Assembly (NCBI GenBank): GCA_903919145.1
Contig: CAIXGW010000100.1
Span: forward strand, 1-40,362
Direction of reading: 5' to 3'
Length of the DNA stretch: 40,362 nucleotides
From: an uncultured Myxococcales bacterium
Lineage (GTDB): Bacteria; Myxococcota_A; UBA9042
Position numbers and translations under genes: made by a program. A model generated the notes under the pieces. It worked only from the letters and a program-made list of their open reading frames with translations, was not told the DNA's origin and ran no database searches. Below, one piece after another: positions 7,255 through 18,435 of this stretch (position 1 is the stretch's first letter; the number at the start of each line of letters is the position of its first letter).

Positions 7255-8733
7255 TCAGCGGCTGGCGGTGTTGGCGGGTGCGCCGCGCAGCTCGGCCAGG
7301 GCCTGGGCGTCATCGCTGGCGGTCGGCGGTGCCAGGCGCAGGTGGTGATGCGCGTCGTGGCCGGGCACCATCTGTACGGTGTGCCGCCACAGGTCGCTGT
7401 CCTTGGCCTCGCGCGGCAGCTTGCGCGCCAGCCACGCCCGAACCTTCTTGCCGACCAGGACCTGCTCGACCGGCGTGCCCAGCTCGCGGGCCGTTTCGTC
7501 CAGAATCTGCAGCCAGCGCCAAGTAGCGGTTACATCCATCGGCCGCAGGCGCACCTTGTGCAGGCCCTGGTTGTTGATGGTGACAAACGAGATATCGGCA
7601 TCGCGGCCGCTGTCGTGGCTGACGTGGCCGGCCTCGGAGAGCATCTGCCAGCGGTCCCAGCCGGTAATGGCTCCGCTCAAGTCGCGCAGCGGGCGCCAGC
7701 GGGTCTCGCCGCGAAAACTCTCAGGTTTGCCGGGTCGCCACGCGGCAATTCGCAGCTCTGCCACCTGGCTGAGGTCCAACTGGCCAAGCTGCGGGCGGGT
7801 GGCTACCACCAGTAGCTGCCGGCCGCGGTCGCGGTCCACGCGGTGCTGCACCATGGCTGAGCGCTCGACTCCCGCTACAGGATCCCAGCTGCGCGCCAGT
7901 TCGTGGCGGACGAGCTCGCCATCCTCTAGCAGTTTCTTGACCATCTTGAGCATTTTGGCCACCTGGCGCTGGGCGCGCTTGGGCTTGCTCGGCAAGGGGT
8001 CGCGGGCAAAGCGGCGGGTGGCGGTGCGCAGCAGGGCGGGCTGGTCGGTCTCGGCGTCCCAGCCGCTGTGGCCCAGGACCCGCCGTTCGATGAGGATAGG
8101 GGTAGCCGGGCTGGTGAACCGGTCTGCTTCTAGGGGGAAGTCGCGGGCGAGCGCCTCCTCGACCACAGTAGGCTCGCCCAACACCCGCCGCACGCTCTGG
8201 CGCAGCCGCTGGTGGGCTTGGCTGGCGGCCTCATCGGCGGGGTCGGCGCGCCACTGCTGCACTAGCGTGCCATAGGCGACCTGGCCGCAGCCGGGCTGGG
8301 CAATGTCTCCGACCGACAGAGCCGCTTGGGGGTACTCTTGGCGGAACCGGTCAAGCGACCGCACCAGCAGTCGCGCCAGGGCTGGGCGGGCCCACGACCG
8401 GCCGCGAAAGGCGTCGCGAAACTGGAAGTCGGCGCCGGCGCGCTTGGCGACCTCTTTGAAGTCAATCAGATCGCGGCAAGCCAGTTGCTCGATGCCGCCG
8501 CGGCGAATCGCAGCCGCCTGGGCCGCCGGGCTGACCAAGTGCTTGACTTTGCGCCAGGCCTGCTCTGCCTCTTCGGGCAGAACCCAAGTCAATTCAGGCA
8601 GCATCACTGCCGGGTCAGGGTAGGTGCCGCCGCCGGCGGTCAGGGCCCGCGTCAGTTCCGCAGGCGCAGCAGCAGGGGCCCCGGCAGCAGGGCCAAGGGC
8701 GAACAAGAAGCTGAGGATGGCTGGCAGCGTCAT
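7255..8733 (-). CDS. Peptidase M74 (MepA-like) LAS-family peptidoglycan endopeptidase, enlarged
   Basis: About 492 residues, against roughly 274 in E. coli MepA. A signal peptide (MTLPAILSFLFALGPAAGAPA) indicates export. The C-terminal domain carries the LAS zinc signature: SHDSGRDADI (His373, Asp380, spacing of seven as in MepA H113/D120) and PGHDAHHHLRL (His459, His462, His464, as in MepA H206/H209/H211). MepA cuts the D-Ala-mDAP cross-link and is penicillin-insensitive. The roughly 340 residues before the domain match nothing I know. Start choice: AGGG lies 7 nt before the ATG at 8733; ATGs at 8739 and 8775 are also open. It lies between a kinase and two lipoproteins on the same strand. 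Confidence 0.88.
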   Translation of the reverse strand: MTLPAILSFLFALGPAAGAPAAAPAELTRALTAGGGTYPDPAVMLPELTWVLPEEAEQAWRKVKHLVSPAAQAAAIRRGGIEQLACRDLIDFKEVAKRAGADFQFRDAFRGRSWARPALARLLVRSLDRFRQEYPQAALSVGDIAQPGCGQVAYGTLVQQWRADPADEAASQAHQRLRQSVRRVLGEPTVVEEALARDFPLEADRFTSPATPILIERRVLGHSGWDAETDQPALLRTATRRFARDPLPSKPKRAQRQVAKMLKMVKKLLEDGELVRHELARSWDPVAGVERSAMVQHRVDRDRGRQLLVVATRPQLGQLDLSQVAELRIAAWRPGKPESFRGETRWRPLRDLSGAITGWDRWQMLSEAGHVSHDSGRDADISFVTINNQGLHKVRLRPMDVTATWRWLQILDETARELGTPVEQVLVGKKVRAWLARKLPREAKDSDLWRHTVQMVPGHDAHHHLRLAPPTASDDAQALAELRGAPANTASR

Positions 8734-8839
8734 TCCCATGCCCTGGGACTGTAACCGATCACAGCCTGTGTGCAAGCATTCTCTTGATCTTTGAAACTAT
8801 TGGCTTGTGCCCTGATAACCGGCTGTCTTCTGGCCGCGG

Positions 8840-12199
<3,360 letters not shown>

Positions 12200-12261
12200 A
12201 AGACCTCCATGCATCCTGGATTCGCCGCCTTGGGCGCACCTCTGCGCTTTCGCTCCCCGGA

Positions 12262-12284
12262 AAACTCGCAGACTGGACGAGTTT
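12262..12284 (-). promoter_or_regulatory. Inverted repeat in the kinase 5' region
   Basis: AAACTCG and CGAGTTT face each other across a 9-nt loop, about 63-85 bp upstream of the kinase start. It could be an mRNA hairpin in the leader or a protein-binding site. Confidence 0.35.
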
Positions 12285-12377
12285 CTAGGCCTGGGGGCCC
12301 TGGTCCAGTCCCCGCGCCGCTCTGTCGAGCAACCGCGAGCCGCAGACTGTGCGCATCCCAATTCGACGACCCGGAAA

Positions 12378-12394
12378 AATCCACGCGGTGGATT
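12378..12394. promoter_or_regulatory. Perfect 17-bp palindrome, candidate operator
   Basis: AATCCACGCGGTGGATT has two 7-bp arms around GCG, midway between the divergent kinase and DUF523 genes. The size and perfect symmetry suit a dimeric regulator; which one is unknown. Confidence 0.4.
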
Positions 12395-12549
12395 CTGAGC
12401 TTGGATCATGGCATGCCGCGGGCCTGCGCGCCAATCGCCGCTTGGGCTTGGGCCAGAGTTCGTTGCCGGGGGCTCGGTTGTTGCCGCTCTCTTGGCAGCA
12501 CGGGCCGCGCTGGCTACGCTGCACTGGCGCACTGCTTTTGGAGACCGCG

Positions 12550-13041
12550 ATGGCCAGCTACCTTGTCTCAGCCTGCCTGCTCGGCGTGGCTTGCCGCTAT
12601 GATGGGCGCAGCAAGCCGTCGGCGCAGGTGGCGGCGCAGGTGGAGCTGTGGCAGGCCAGTGGTCATCAGTGTGTCCTTGTCTGCCCTGAGCAATTGGCCG
12701 ACCTTGGCACCCCGCGTCCCGCAGCCGAGCTGCGCGGCGGTGACGGAGCGGCCGTGCTGGCCGGACAGGCCAGGGTGGCGCGCTGCAGCGACGGCGCTGA
12801 CCTAACGGCCGCCTTTGTGGCAGGAGCCGTCCGCGCCGCCGACCTGGGGCGGGGGGCGGTCGCCGCCGTCCTCAAGGCGCGGTCGCCTTCTTGCGGCTGT
12901 GGCCAGACCGCCATCGACGGCCAATTTCGCCAAGGCGATGGCGTGTTCGCAGCCCTCTTGCGCCAGCGCGGCGTCCAGGTCTGCACCGACGAAGACTTGG
13001 CTTGTAGCGACGCTGCTGCAAATCAGTCGCCGATTGACTGA
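12550..13041 (+). CDS. DUF523 family protein
   Basis: 163 residues, the usual size for the family. It begins MASYLVSACLLGVACRYDG, the DUF523 N-terminal signature with paired Cys, followed by LVCPEQLADLGTPRPAAEL and the Cys cluster KARSPSCGCG. The Cys and Pro/Arg motifs hint at a small metal- or thiol-dependent protein, but the biochemical role of the family is not established to my knowledge. The ATG at 12550 was picked because the family motif starts directly there; the frame stays open further upstream. It is divergent from the kinase and 148 nt upstream of the old yellow enzyme. Confidence 0.9.
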   Translation: MASYLVSACLLGVACRYDGRSKPSAQVAAQVELWQASGHQCVLVCPEQLADLGTPRPAAELRGGDGAAVLAGQARVARCSDGADLTAAFVAGAVRAADLGRGAVAAVLKARSPSCGCGQTAIDGQFRQGDGVFAALLRQRGVQVCTDEDLACSDAAANQSPID

Positions 13042-13145
13042 AGTGGGGAAACAGTGCGTTGCGTCGGCGCCGCCTTGTGCCGCCTTTGCTGCGGGCTAGC
13101 TTGGCGGGGGCCGTGGGCATGACGCCGGTGTGTCGTGTGCAGTTT

Positions 13146-13176
13146 CCGCCCAACGATAAATCCGCCCAACGATAAA
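13146..13176 (+). repeat. Tandem 15-bp direct repeat before the old yellow enzyme gene
   Basis: CCGCCCAACGATAAA occurs twice, separated by one T, ending 13 bp before the ATG at 13190. The AAAGGA at the end of the second copy may serve as part of the ribosome binding site. It could be an operator pair or a recent duplication. Confidence 0.6.
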
Positions 13177-13189
13177 GGACGTCTCTACC

Positions 13190-14257
13190 ATGACCAAGCT
13201 CTTTTCTGCCTACCAGCTCGGCCCGCTTGGGTTGGCCAATCGGGTGGTGATGGCGCCCATGACCCGCAACCGCGCCACCGGCAACATTCCCAACGACCTG
13301 ATGGTCACCTACTACAGCCAACGCGCCGGCACCGGGCTCATCGTCACAGAGGGCGTCGCCCCCAATGCCGATGGTCTTGGCTATTCGCGCATCCCTGGCT
13401 GCTTTTCCGCAGCACAAGCAAAGGGTTGGGCGAGGGTCCCCCCTGCCGTTCACCAGCAGGGTGCGCGGATTTTCATGCAGTTGATGCACACCGGTCGCGC
13501 TTCGCACCCGCTCAATCTGCCCGAAGGCGCGCGCGCAGTGGCCCCTTCCGCCCTGGTGTTGGACGGTAAGATCTGGACCGACCAAGCTCAGATGCAGGAC
13601 TACCCAGTGCCAGTGGCCATGACCCAAGCCGACATCGACCACGCAGCGCAGAGCTACGTTGACAGCGCCAAGCTGGCGATTTCGGCGGGCTTTGACGGCG
13701 TGGAGTTGCACGGCGCCAACGGCTACCTGATTGACCAGTTCCTGAACCCTGCCTCCAACCAGCGGGCGGACGTCTACGGTGGTTCGGTGCAGAACCGCAA
13801 CAAGTTTGCCGTCGATGTGGCGCGAGCGGTGGTGCAGGCTGTGGGCGGCGACAAGGTAGGCATCCGCTTTTCGCCCTACGGCGTGTTCAATGGCATGGCG
13901 ATTCACCCTGAACTCGACGCGCAATTCGAGCAGCTAGCCCAGCAGATGCAGGAGATCGGCCTGGCCTACATCCACCTGGTCGACCACAGCTCGATGGGCG
14001 CTCCGGTGGTGCCTGCTGTCGTCAAAGAAGCAATTCGCAAGGCGTTTTCTGGCACGCTGATCCTATCGGGTGGCTACGACGCCGCTCGCGCGGAGGCCGA
14101 CTTGCAGGCGGGTCGCGCCGACCTGGTGGCCTTTGGGCGGCCGTTTATCAGCAACCCTACACTGGTGGCCAAGCTGCAGAGCGGTAGCGACCTCATCCCG
14201 CCGGACTTCAGCACTTTCTACACCCCAGGCGAAAAGGGCTACACCGACTACCTGTAG
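13190..14257 (+). CDS. Old yellow enzyme family FMN-dependent ene-reductase (alkene reductase)
   Basis: 355 residues, normal for the NemA/OYE class. Visible signatures are VMAPMTRNRA near the N-terminus, HTGRASHP, and HGANGYL at 174-180, giving the substrate-anion-binding His174 and Asn177 and a Tyr179 proton donor. ASNQRADVYGGSVQNR and the C-terminal FMN phosphate region LVAFGRPFISNP follow. These enzymes use NAD(P)H to reduce activated C=C bonds and nitro compounds in the cytoplasm. Residues 68-85 coincide with a diverged R1 copy, although the family alignment appears ungapped there. The gene ends convergently with the M23 gene, overlapping it by 10 nt. Confidence 0.95.
   Translation: MTKLFSAYQLGPLGLANRVVMAPMTRNRATGNIPNDLMVTYYSQRAGTGLIVTEGVAPNADGLGYSRIPGCFSAAQAKGWARVPPAVHQQGARIFMQLMHTGRASHPLNLPEGARAVAPSALVLDGKIWTDQAQMQDYPVPVAMTQADIDHAAQSYVDSAKLAISAGFDGVELHGANGYLIDQFLNPASNQRADVYGGSVQNRNKFAVDVARAVVQAVGGDKVGIRFSPYGVFNGMAIHPELDAQFEQLAQQMQEIGLAYIHLVDHSSMGAPVVPAVVKEAIRKAFSGTLILSGGYDAARAEADLQAGRADLVAFGRPFISNPTLVAKLQSGSDLIPPDFSTFYTPGEKGYTDYL
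13391..13444 (+). repeat. R1 element, diverged copy D (old yellow enzyme gene)
   Basis: GGTTGGGCGA precedes the core GGGTCCCCC; an ATCCC lies 43 nt upstream. The hairpin is reduced to AGGG/CCCT. Weakest of the copies and possibly chance. Confidence 0.4.
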
Positions 14258-16149
14258 CCGCGATCTCGCCCGCCCGCCCGGCGGCGCAGCAGCGTCGCAG
14301 CCACCAGGCTCAAGAGCCCCAGCACCAGTCCGACGCTTTCCGAACTCGCGCGGGAGTCGCCGCCTACCGACGCCCGGCAGCCGCTTGGGGTGGCCTGGGG
14401 GCTCGTGGGCAAGGGGACCGTGCCGCTGCCGTCGTCCACGTCGATCCCGCTTGCCACGTCAGCGCCGCTGGCGTCGGGATCCTGAGGGGGGACCCCTCCG
14501 CAGGTGCCGCTGGCGCAAGGACTTTCGGTCGGGCACTCGATCAAGGTCGGCCCAGCGCCGCAGATGTCGTAGAGCTCGATCGTCGTAGCGTCTAGGCAGT
14601 TGCGGACCTCTGCCTGGACCTGACCCTCATGTTGGCACTGGCCGTCGACGCAGCCGTCCTGAGTGCAGTCCAGTCCGTCGTCGCACGCTGCCGGGGCGCC
14701 GGCCATGCACTTGCCAAGCGCGCAGTAGTCCCCAGATGTGCAGCCATCACCGTCGTCACAGGTGGCAGCCACGGGCTGATAGGTGCAGCTACCCTGGATG
14801 CAAGCATCTAGCGTGCAAGGGTTTTCGTCTTCGCACTGCTTGGGCGCCCCCGCGCATTTGCCAGCTACGCACGCATCGGCAATGGTGCAGGCGCTTCCGT
14901 CGTCGCAAGGTCCAGCTTTGGGCGCGTGGCTGCAGGACGCGTTGTTGCAGGCATCTGCGGTACAGCCGTTGCCGTCGTCGCAGCCGTTCTTGACGTGCAG
15001 ACAGCCGGTGGCGTCACAACTGTCGGCTGTGCAAGGGTCGCCGTCGTCGCACGTTCCTGATTTGGGGGCGTGGCTGCAGGTCCCGCCGCTGCAGGTGTCC
15101 TGAGTACACGCCACGCTGTCGCTGCAGTCCTTCGCCTGACCTGGTTGACAGGCACCGCCACTGCAGGCGTCCTTGGTGGTGCAGGCATTGCCATCGTCGC
15201 AGAGGTTGGTGTTGGGGGCGAAGGCGCAATTGCCGTTGCTGCAGCTATCGCTGGTGCAGGGGTTGCCATCGTCGCAGGGCTTGGGAGGGCCCGGCTGGCA
15301 CTGGCTGTTGGCACAAGAGTCCTGTAGCGTGCAGGCATTGCCGTCGCTGCAGGCCCCGCTGCTGGCCGTGTGGCTGCATACCCCGCCGGCACAGATGTCT
15401 TTGGTGCAGACTTCGCTGTCGTCGCAGTTCTTTGTGGCACACGGGTCCGTTGGCGTGACCAGTTGCTGGTAGCTTTGGACTAGGGAGTTGTAGGGCGACA
15501 CGAATACGGTGCCGATCCCTGCCACATACTGCTCGACGTCAAAGTGCAGGTGGACCGAGGTCGGGGTGCCACCAAACGCATTGCTGACCAAGCCCATCTT
15601 TTGGCCCTTGGAGACTTTTTGGCCCAGTTTGACCGCTAGCGATGGCGGGTCCATGTGCAAGTAGCGGAAAAGCGTGCCACTGCTGCCTTTGAGGTAGACC
15701 GAGTAGGTGCCGATGCTGGTGATGGTGCCGTCTTCTGTGGCCACGGCCCACCAAGTCTTGTTGGCGCAGCTGCCTCCGCGGATGTCCTGGCCCTGGTGGC
15801 CTTTGCCCGACGGACACAGCGGCATTGACCAAGTCCTAGTCTCGCAATAGTTATCCCACCACGGATAGCTGAAGTTCTTGGCGTCGCATTGGCTCCCCTT
15901 GGGGCCTTGAGACCCGCCCACGCCCCACACCTGGGAGTTGGGAAACGAAGGCGCTTTTTCAATGGGGTAGCGGATGTTGGGCGCATAGACTTTGGAGGTC
16001 TTGAGCCCTGTACCTGAGCCCGGTGCCAGTACGCCTGCCGGTTGGAACGTGAAAGCCCAGGAGAGGGAGGGGGACCCAGCCAGAACCTCCAGTGCTGTCA
16101 AAAGAAATATGGGAATCCAGGTCCAAGACCGGGCAGCGCGGTAGCTCAT
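14248..16149 (-). CDS. M23 (LytM) peptidase-domain surface protein with DGNxCT repeats and MYXO-CTERM-like tail
   Basis: 633 residues. A signal peptide whose hydrophobic core (residues 11-28) is encoded by an R1 element is followed by an M23 domain with HQGQDIRGG and VHLHFDV, the zinc motifs HxxxD and HxH. About eleven Cys-rich units of the form CDDGNxCTxDxC come next. The C-terminus has PSGC, a hydrophobic span and LRRR, matching the MYXO-CTERM sorting pattern, where the Cys is thought to be processed by a myxosortase. The product is probably exposed on the cell surface and may bind or cut peptidoglycan. The ATG at 16149 has GGGAG upstream and overlaps the previous gene's stop as ATGA. Confidence 0.88.
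   Translation of the reverse strand: MSYRAARSWTWIPIFLLTALEVLAGSPSLSWAFTFQPAGVLAPGSGTGLKTSKVYAPNIRYPIEKAPSFPNSQVWGVGGSQGPKGSQCDAKNFSYPWWDNYCETRTWSMPLCPSGKGHQGQDIRGGSCANKTWWAVATEDGTITSIGTYSVYLKGSSGTLFRYLHMDPPSLAVKLGQKVSKGQKMGLVSNAFGGTPTSVHLHFDVEQYVAGIGTVFVSPYNSLVQSYQQLVTPTDPCATKNCDDSEVCTKDICAGGVCSHTASSGACSDGNACTLQDSCANSQCQPGPPKPCDDGNPCTSDSCSNGNCAFAPNTNLCDDGNACTTKDACSGGACQPGQAKDCSDSVACTQDTCSGGTCSHAPKSGTCDDGDPCTADSCDATGCLHVKNGCDDGNGCTADACNNASCSHAPKAGPCDDGSACTIADACVAGKCAGAPKQCEDENPCTLDACIQGSCTYQPVAATCDDGDGCTSGDYCALGKCMAGAPAACDDGLDCTQDGCVDGQCQHEGQVQAEVRNCLDATTIELYDICGAGPTLIECPTESPCASGTCGGVPPQDPDASGADVASGIDVDDGSGTVPLPTSPQATPSGCRASVGGDSRASSESVGLVLGLLSLVAATLLRRRAGGRDRGYR
14484..14498 (-). repeat. R1 hairpin, copy E (M23 surface protein gene)
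   Basis: Hairpin only: GAGGGG-TCC-CCCCTC, 6-bp arms with a compensated extra G-C pair. The flanking GTTCTG and ATTCC parts are not recognisable. Confidence 0.5.
16066..16118 (-). repeat. R1 element, copy F (M23 signal peptide)
   Basis: Shares the 19-mer GTTCTGGCTGGGTCCCCCT with copy H, and has ATTCCC 39 nt before the core. It encodes residues 11-28 of the M23 protein. Confidence 0.7.
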
Positions 16150-17060
16150 GGCATCTCCCGGGCTTGACCTGGCCAGCGGCGTAACATTTGAACCATATTC
16201 AGGACCGCGCCATCTCCGGTACAGCGCGGATCGCTCGCTGGGTCTGCGCACTCGATCGACACGACGTAGCTGGCCCCCCAGGCGAGGAATGTCGCTTCGA
16301 CGATGCCCTCGTTGTGCGTGACCAGTGGCGCGCGCCAGGTAGGTGCACGCCAGCCGGCAGGCGCTGCCTCTGGGTCGAGGGTCGCCACTCGGTCCCCCTG
16401 GACTACCACCGTCATCCCTGCGTAGGTGCTTGTTGTCGAGTACCAGTCAGGGTGACCCACCGGAAACATGTTGGTATGAAAATAATAGTCAGCAGGCAGT
16501 AGTACCGGCACGCGCGTAGAGCGAAGCGCGGACACGGCATCTCTCGGCAGAGCCTCCTGCAGAGCGGGATGCTCTTGTGCCGCCGTGGAGTCCAAAACCT
16601 TCCGAATTCGCTTTGGGACGAAGGTTGGCTCATTCGGGGACGGTGCAACTTCAGGCGCAGCGCCGGACTCGCCGCCTGGTTTGGCGATTGGCGCGAGACC
16701 TGCCGCAGCCGCATCGGCGCCGCGACTGATCGGCTGACCTTTGGTTCTAGAGCGCGGTGGAATAATGGTCGAGTGTGGTTCATAGATGTCGGAAGTTGTT
16801 TGTATAAGTGGCGTAGACTGAGAGCGTTCGCCTTGGCAGGCGGGTGCAAAAAAGCCAAGCGCCCCACCCACAAGGATGCCGCAGCGCCACCAAGAGGAAC
16901 CAACCGGTTGGCCGTGCACAGCCACTTTGGCCGCCAAACTCGCCGACCCGGAGTCGCGGTGACGCCCCGGCTTCGATTGGCTCGATCGGTTCTTGTCGAA
17001 ATCCTTGCCGCACTGTACATGGCGACGAGCGGAGGATTCAGCAGCCATTGCCACCACCAC
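16146..17060 (-). CDS. Predicted lipoprotein of unknown function, coupled to the M23 gene
   Basis: Up to 304 residues, not recognised. A hydrophobic stretch ending in FAPAC looks like a lipobox at residue 75 of the longest frame. That is far too deep, so translation probably begins at a GTG near 16925 or 16919. A disordered Pro/Ala/Ser region follows, then a compact domain containing RVPVLLPADYYFHT and a SIECADPASDPRC pair of Cys. The stop overlaps the start of the M23 surface protein by 4 nt, so the two are translationally coupled and probably work together at the envelope. No catalytic motif was found. Confidence 0.65.
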   Translation of the reverse strand: MVVAMAAESSARRHVQCGKDFDKNRSSQSKPGRHRDSGSASLAAKVAVHGQPVGSSWWRCGILVGGALGFFAPACQGERSQSTPLIQTTSDIYEPHSTIIPPRSRTKGQPISRGADAAAAGLAPIAKPGGESGAAPEVAPSPNEPTFVPKRIRKVLDSTAAQEHPALQEALPRDAVSALRSTRVPVLLPADYYFHTNMFPVGHPDWYSTTSTYAGMTVVVQGDRVATLDPEAAPAGWRAPTWRAPLVTHNEGIVEATFLAWGASYVVSIECADPASDPRCTGDGAVLNMVQMLRRWPGQAREMP

Positions 17061-17121
17061 GGTGCGCCAAGTTGGGCGCCGTGAGTAGCGTGCTGCGCGA
17101 TTGCCTCGGGGTCAAGATGGC

Positions 17122-17132
17122 TGGGGGACCCA
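17122..17132 (-). repeat. R1 hairpin, copy G (just past RAYT)
   Basis: Core with TGGG/CCCA arms, a covarying version of the stem. The only intergenic copy, 59 bp beyond the transposase stop. Confidence 0.5.
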
Positions 17133-17156
17133 CACCCATGTCATTTCATTTCCTCA

Positions 17157-17170
17157 CCCGCAAGCGCGGG
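17157..17170. other. Small hairpin just past the RAYT gene
   Basis: CCCGC and GCGGG pair across AAGC, 21 bp beyond the transposase stop. It has no T-tract on either strand, so it is a poor terminator. It lies close to an R1 copy and might belong to transposase end recognition. Confidence 0.3.
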
Positions 17171-17190
17171 AAAATCGCGAACCATTGCCT

Positions 17191-18435
17191 CTACTGGGGG
17201 GCCCGCATCGCCATGTGCGCTGTCAGATGATTGGCGCCCACACAGCTAGGCAGCAGCGCATAGTCCGGAAACCGCACCATCCGCGCGCGCCGCCCAGCTT
17301 GGGCACGCGCCACCTGTACACCTAGTTGCTCCATCGCTTGCGCATAGGTGAGAGAAAAGTTCGTAAAGTCGTACATGTATGCTCGGCGGGTCTCAGCGCC
17401 ACAGGCAAGGATGACCAGTCGCTGCTTGGGTTTGTTGTCCTTGCCACTTGGCGGCGTGCGAGTCTGGCGCTTGCCAGTGTCAGGGTCTCGCGGGTCCGGG
17501 GCAGGCAACTTGGCGTTGACTCCGGTTGCGCAGAGAGTCGCCGGAGAATCTTTGTCATCAGTATTAGGATGTTCTGGCTGGGTCCCCCTGCCGGATGCGC
17601 TCGAACCTGTGTCCCTGTCGGTGCCCATGTCTGCATCATCGGCATGTTCAGGGATCGTGCAGGCCGCATCCTGATTGGTCAGCAATGGCTTCAGCGCGGC
17701 ACCGCGGGCCAGTAGTTCGGCCATGGTCGTGCCCGAGATTTCGTCGGCCATCGCAGCGAAGAGCGGCCGCACCGCTGCCCAGTCCTGGTCGGCGAAGCAA
17801 GGAAGCATCGAGATTTGAACGGTGCGAGCCCCTTTCGCCTTTTGCGAAGCGCTTGGCTGCCACGGGTTGGTCGCCTCGCCTGTCGGACCACCGTTCGCGG
17901 TTGGCAGGCTCGGCAGTGGCCCGTCATGGCGACCCGTGATCGGCGAACCGGCCACAAGCCAATCCACGGCAGATGGGCCGCAGAACTGCAGGGGATGCTC
18001 GACCATCCTGGCGCGGGTGGCCTGGCCCGTGATGTATTTCATTCGGAGCATCAAGGTTTTGGCGTCCGTCGCGACGGGCAGCGGCCGGAACTTGCCGGAC
18101 CACACGGCGCCGGTGCGGCTGAGCCGTTGGTTGACCAAAGTCGCGACGGTGCCGTGAAAAAAGTTGAGGAATCGAGCAAACTTCGCCGGAGAGGGCGCAT
18201 TGAAGAGCCCGTGGTAGTGGTTGCTCATGAAGTGGAAGTGGTAGATGGCTACGTCGTAGCGGCGCTGAGCCTCGGCCAGTGCTCCCACACAGGCGCTCAT
18301 CAGCGGTTCATCGTTGAGGTCAAAGAGGAAAGCTCCGCCAGTCGTACGGCGGCAGACCTCGTACAGGTACTTTGGGCTATAGAAGCGCAGACTCATTGTC
18401 GACCCCACTGGGCGAATAGGCCCTGCAGAAGTCAT
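17191..18435 (-). CDS. REP-associated tyrosine transposase (RAYT), IS200-like Y1 family
   Basis: 414 residues; the Y1 domain fills the first 150. The HUH metal site is His73-Tyr74-His75 in YHFHFMSNHYHGLF, followed by VWSGKFRPLPV and the catalytic tyrosine region RMKYITGQATRARMV with Tyr134. RAYTs nick single-stranded REP hairpins and are thought to spread REP/REPIN elements; they are usually single-copy and not flanked by IS ends. About 250 further residues form a poorly conserved, partly disordered C-terminal extension, into which an R1 element (residues 282-289) is inserted. Another R1 copy lies about 60 bp past the stop. ATG at 18396, preceded by GTGGGG, is an alternative start. Confidence 0.82.
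   Translation of the reverse strand: MTSAGPIRPVGSTMSLRFYSPKYLYEVCRRTTGGAFLFDLNDEPLMSACVGALAEAQRRYDVAIYHFHFMSNHYHGLFNAPSPAKFARFLNFFHGTVATLVNQRLSRTGAVWSGKFRPLPVATDAKTLMLRMKYITGQATRARMVEHPLQFCGPSAVDWLVAGSPITGRHDGPLPSLPTANGGPTGEATNPWQPSASQKAKGARTVQISMLPCFADQDWAAVRPLFAAMADEISGTTMAELLARGAALKPLLTNQDAACTIPEHADDADMGTDRDTGSSASGRGTQPEHPNTDDKDSPATLCATGVNAKLPAPDPRDPDTGKRQTRTPPSGKDNKPKQRLVILACGAETRRAYMYDFTNFSLTYAQAMEQLGVQVARAQAGRRARMVRFPDYALLPSCVGANHLTAHMAMRAPQ
17571..17590 (+). repeat. R1 element, copy H (inside RAYT gene)
   Basis: Carries the 19-mer shared with copy F. Translated as SGRGTQPE in the variable C-terminal extension of the transposase. Confidence 0.7.

Larger units (their letters stand above)
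12200..12549. promoter_or_regulatory. Divergent intergenic region between the kinase and DUF523 genes
   Basis: 350 bp without a convincing gene. It must carry promoters for both flanking, divergent genes. It holds a perfect palindrome (12378-12394) and a hairpin-forming inverted repeat (12262-12284), listed separately. I found no clear -35/-10 pair, and the rest shows no obvious structure. The open frame upstream of the kinase start lacks family similarity and is probably untranslated. Confidence 0.5.

Noticed and set aside
16391..16401. GGTCCCCCTGG as an eleventh R1 copy
   Set aside because: It lacks the full GGG of the core, the GTTCTG block and the hairpin arms; the translated VVVQGDRVA is ordinary strand sequence.
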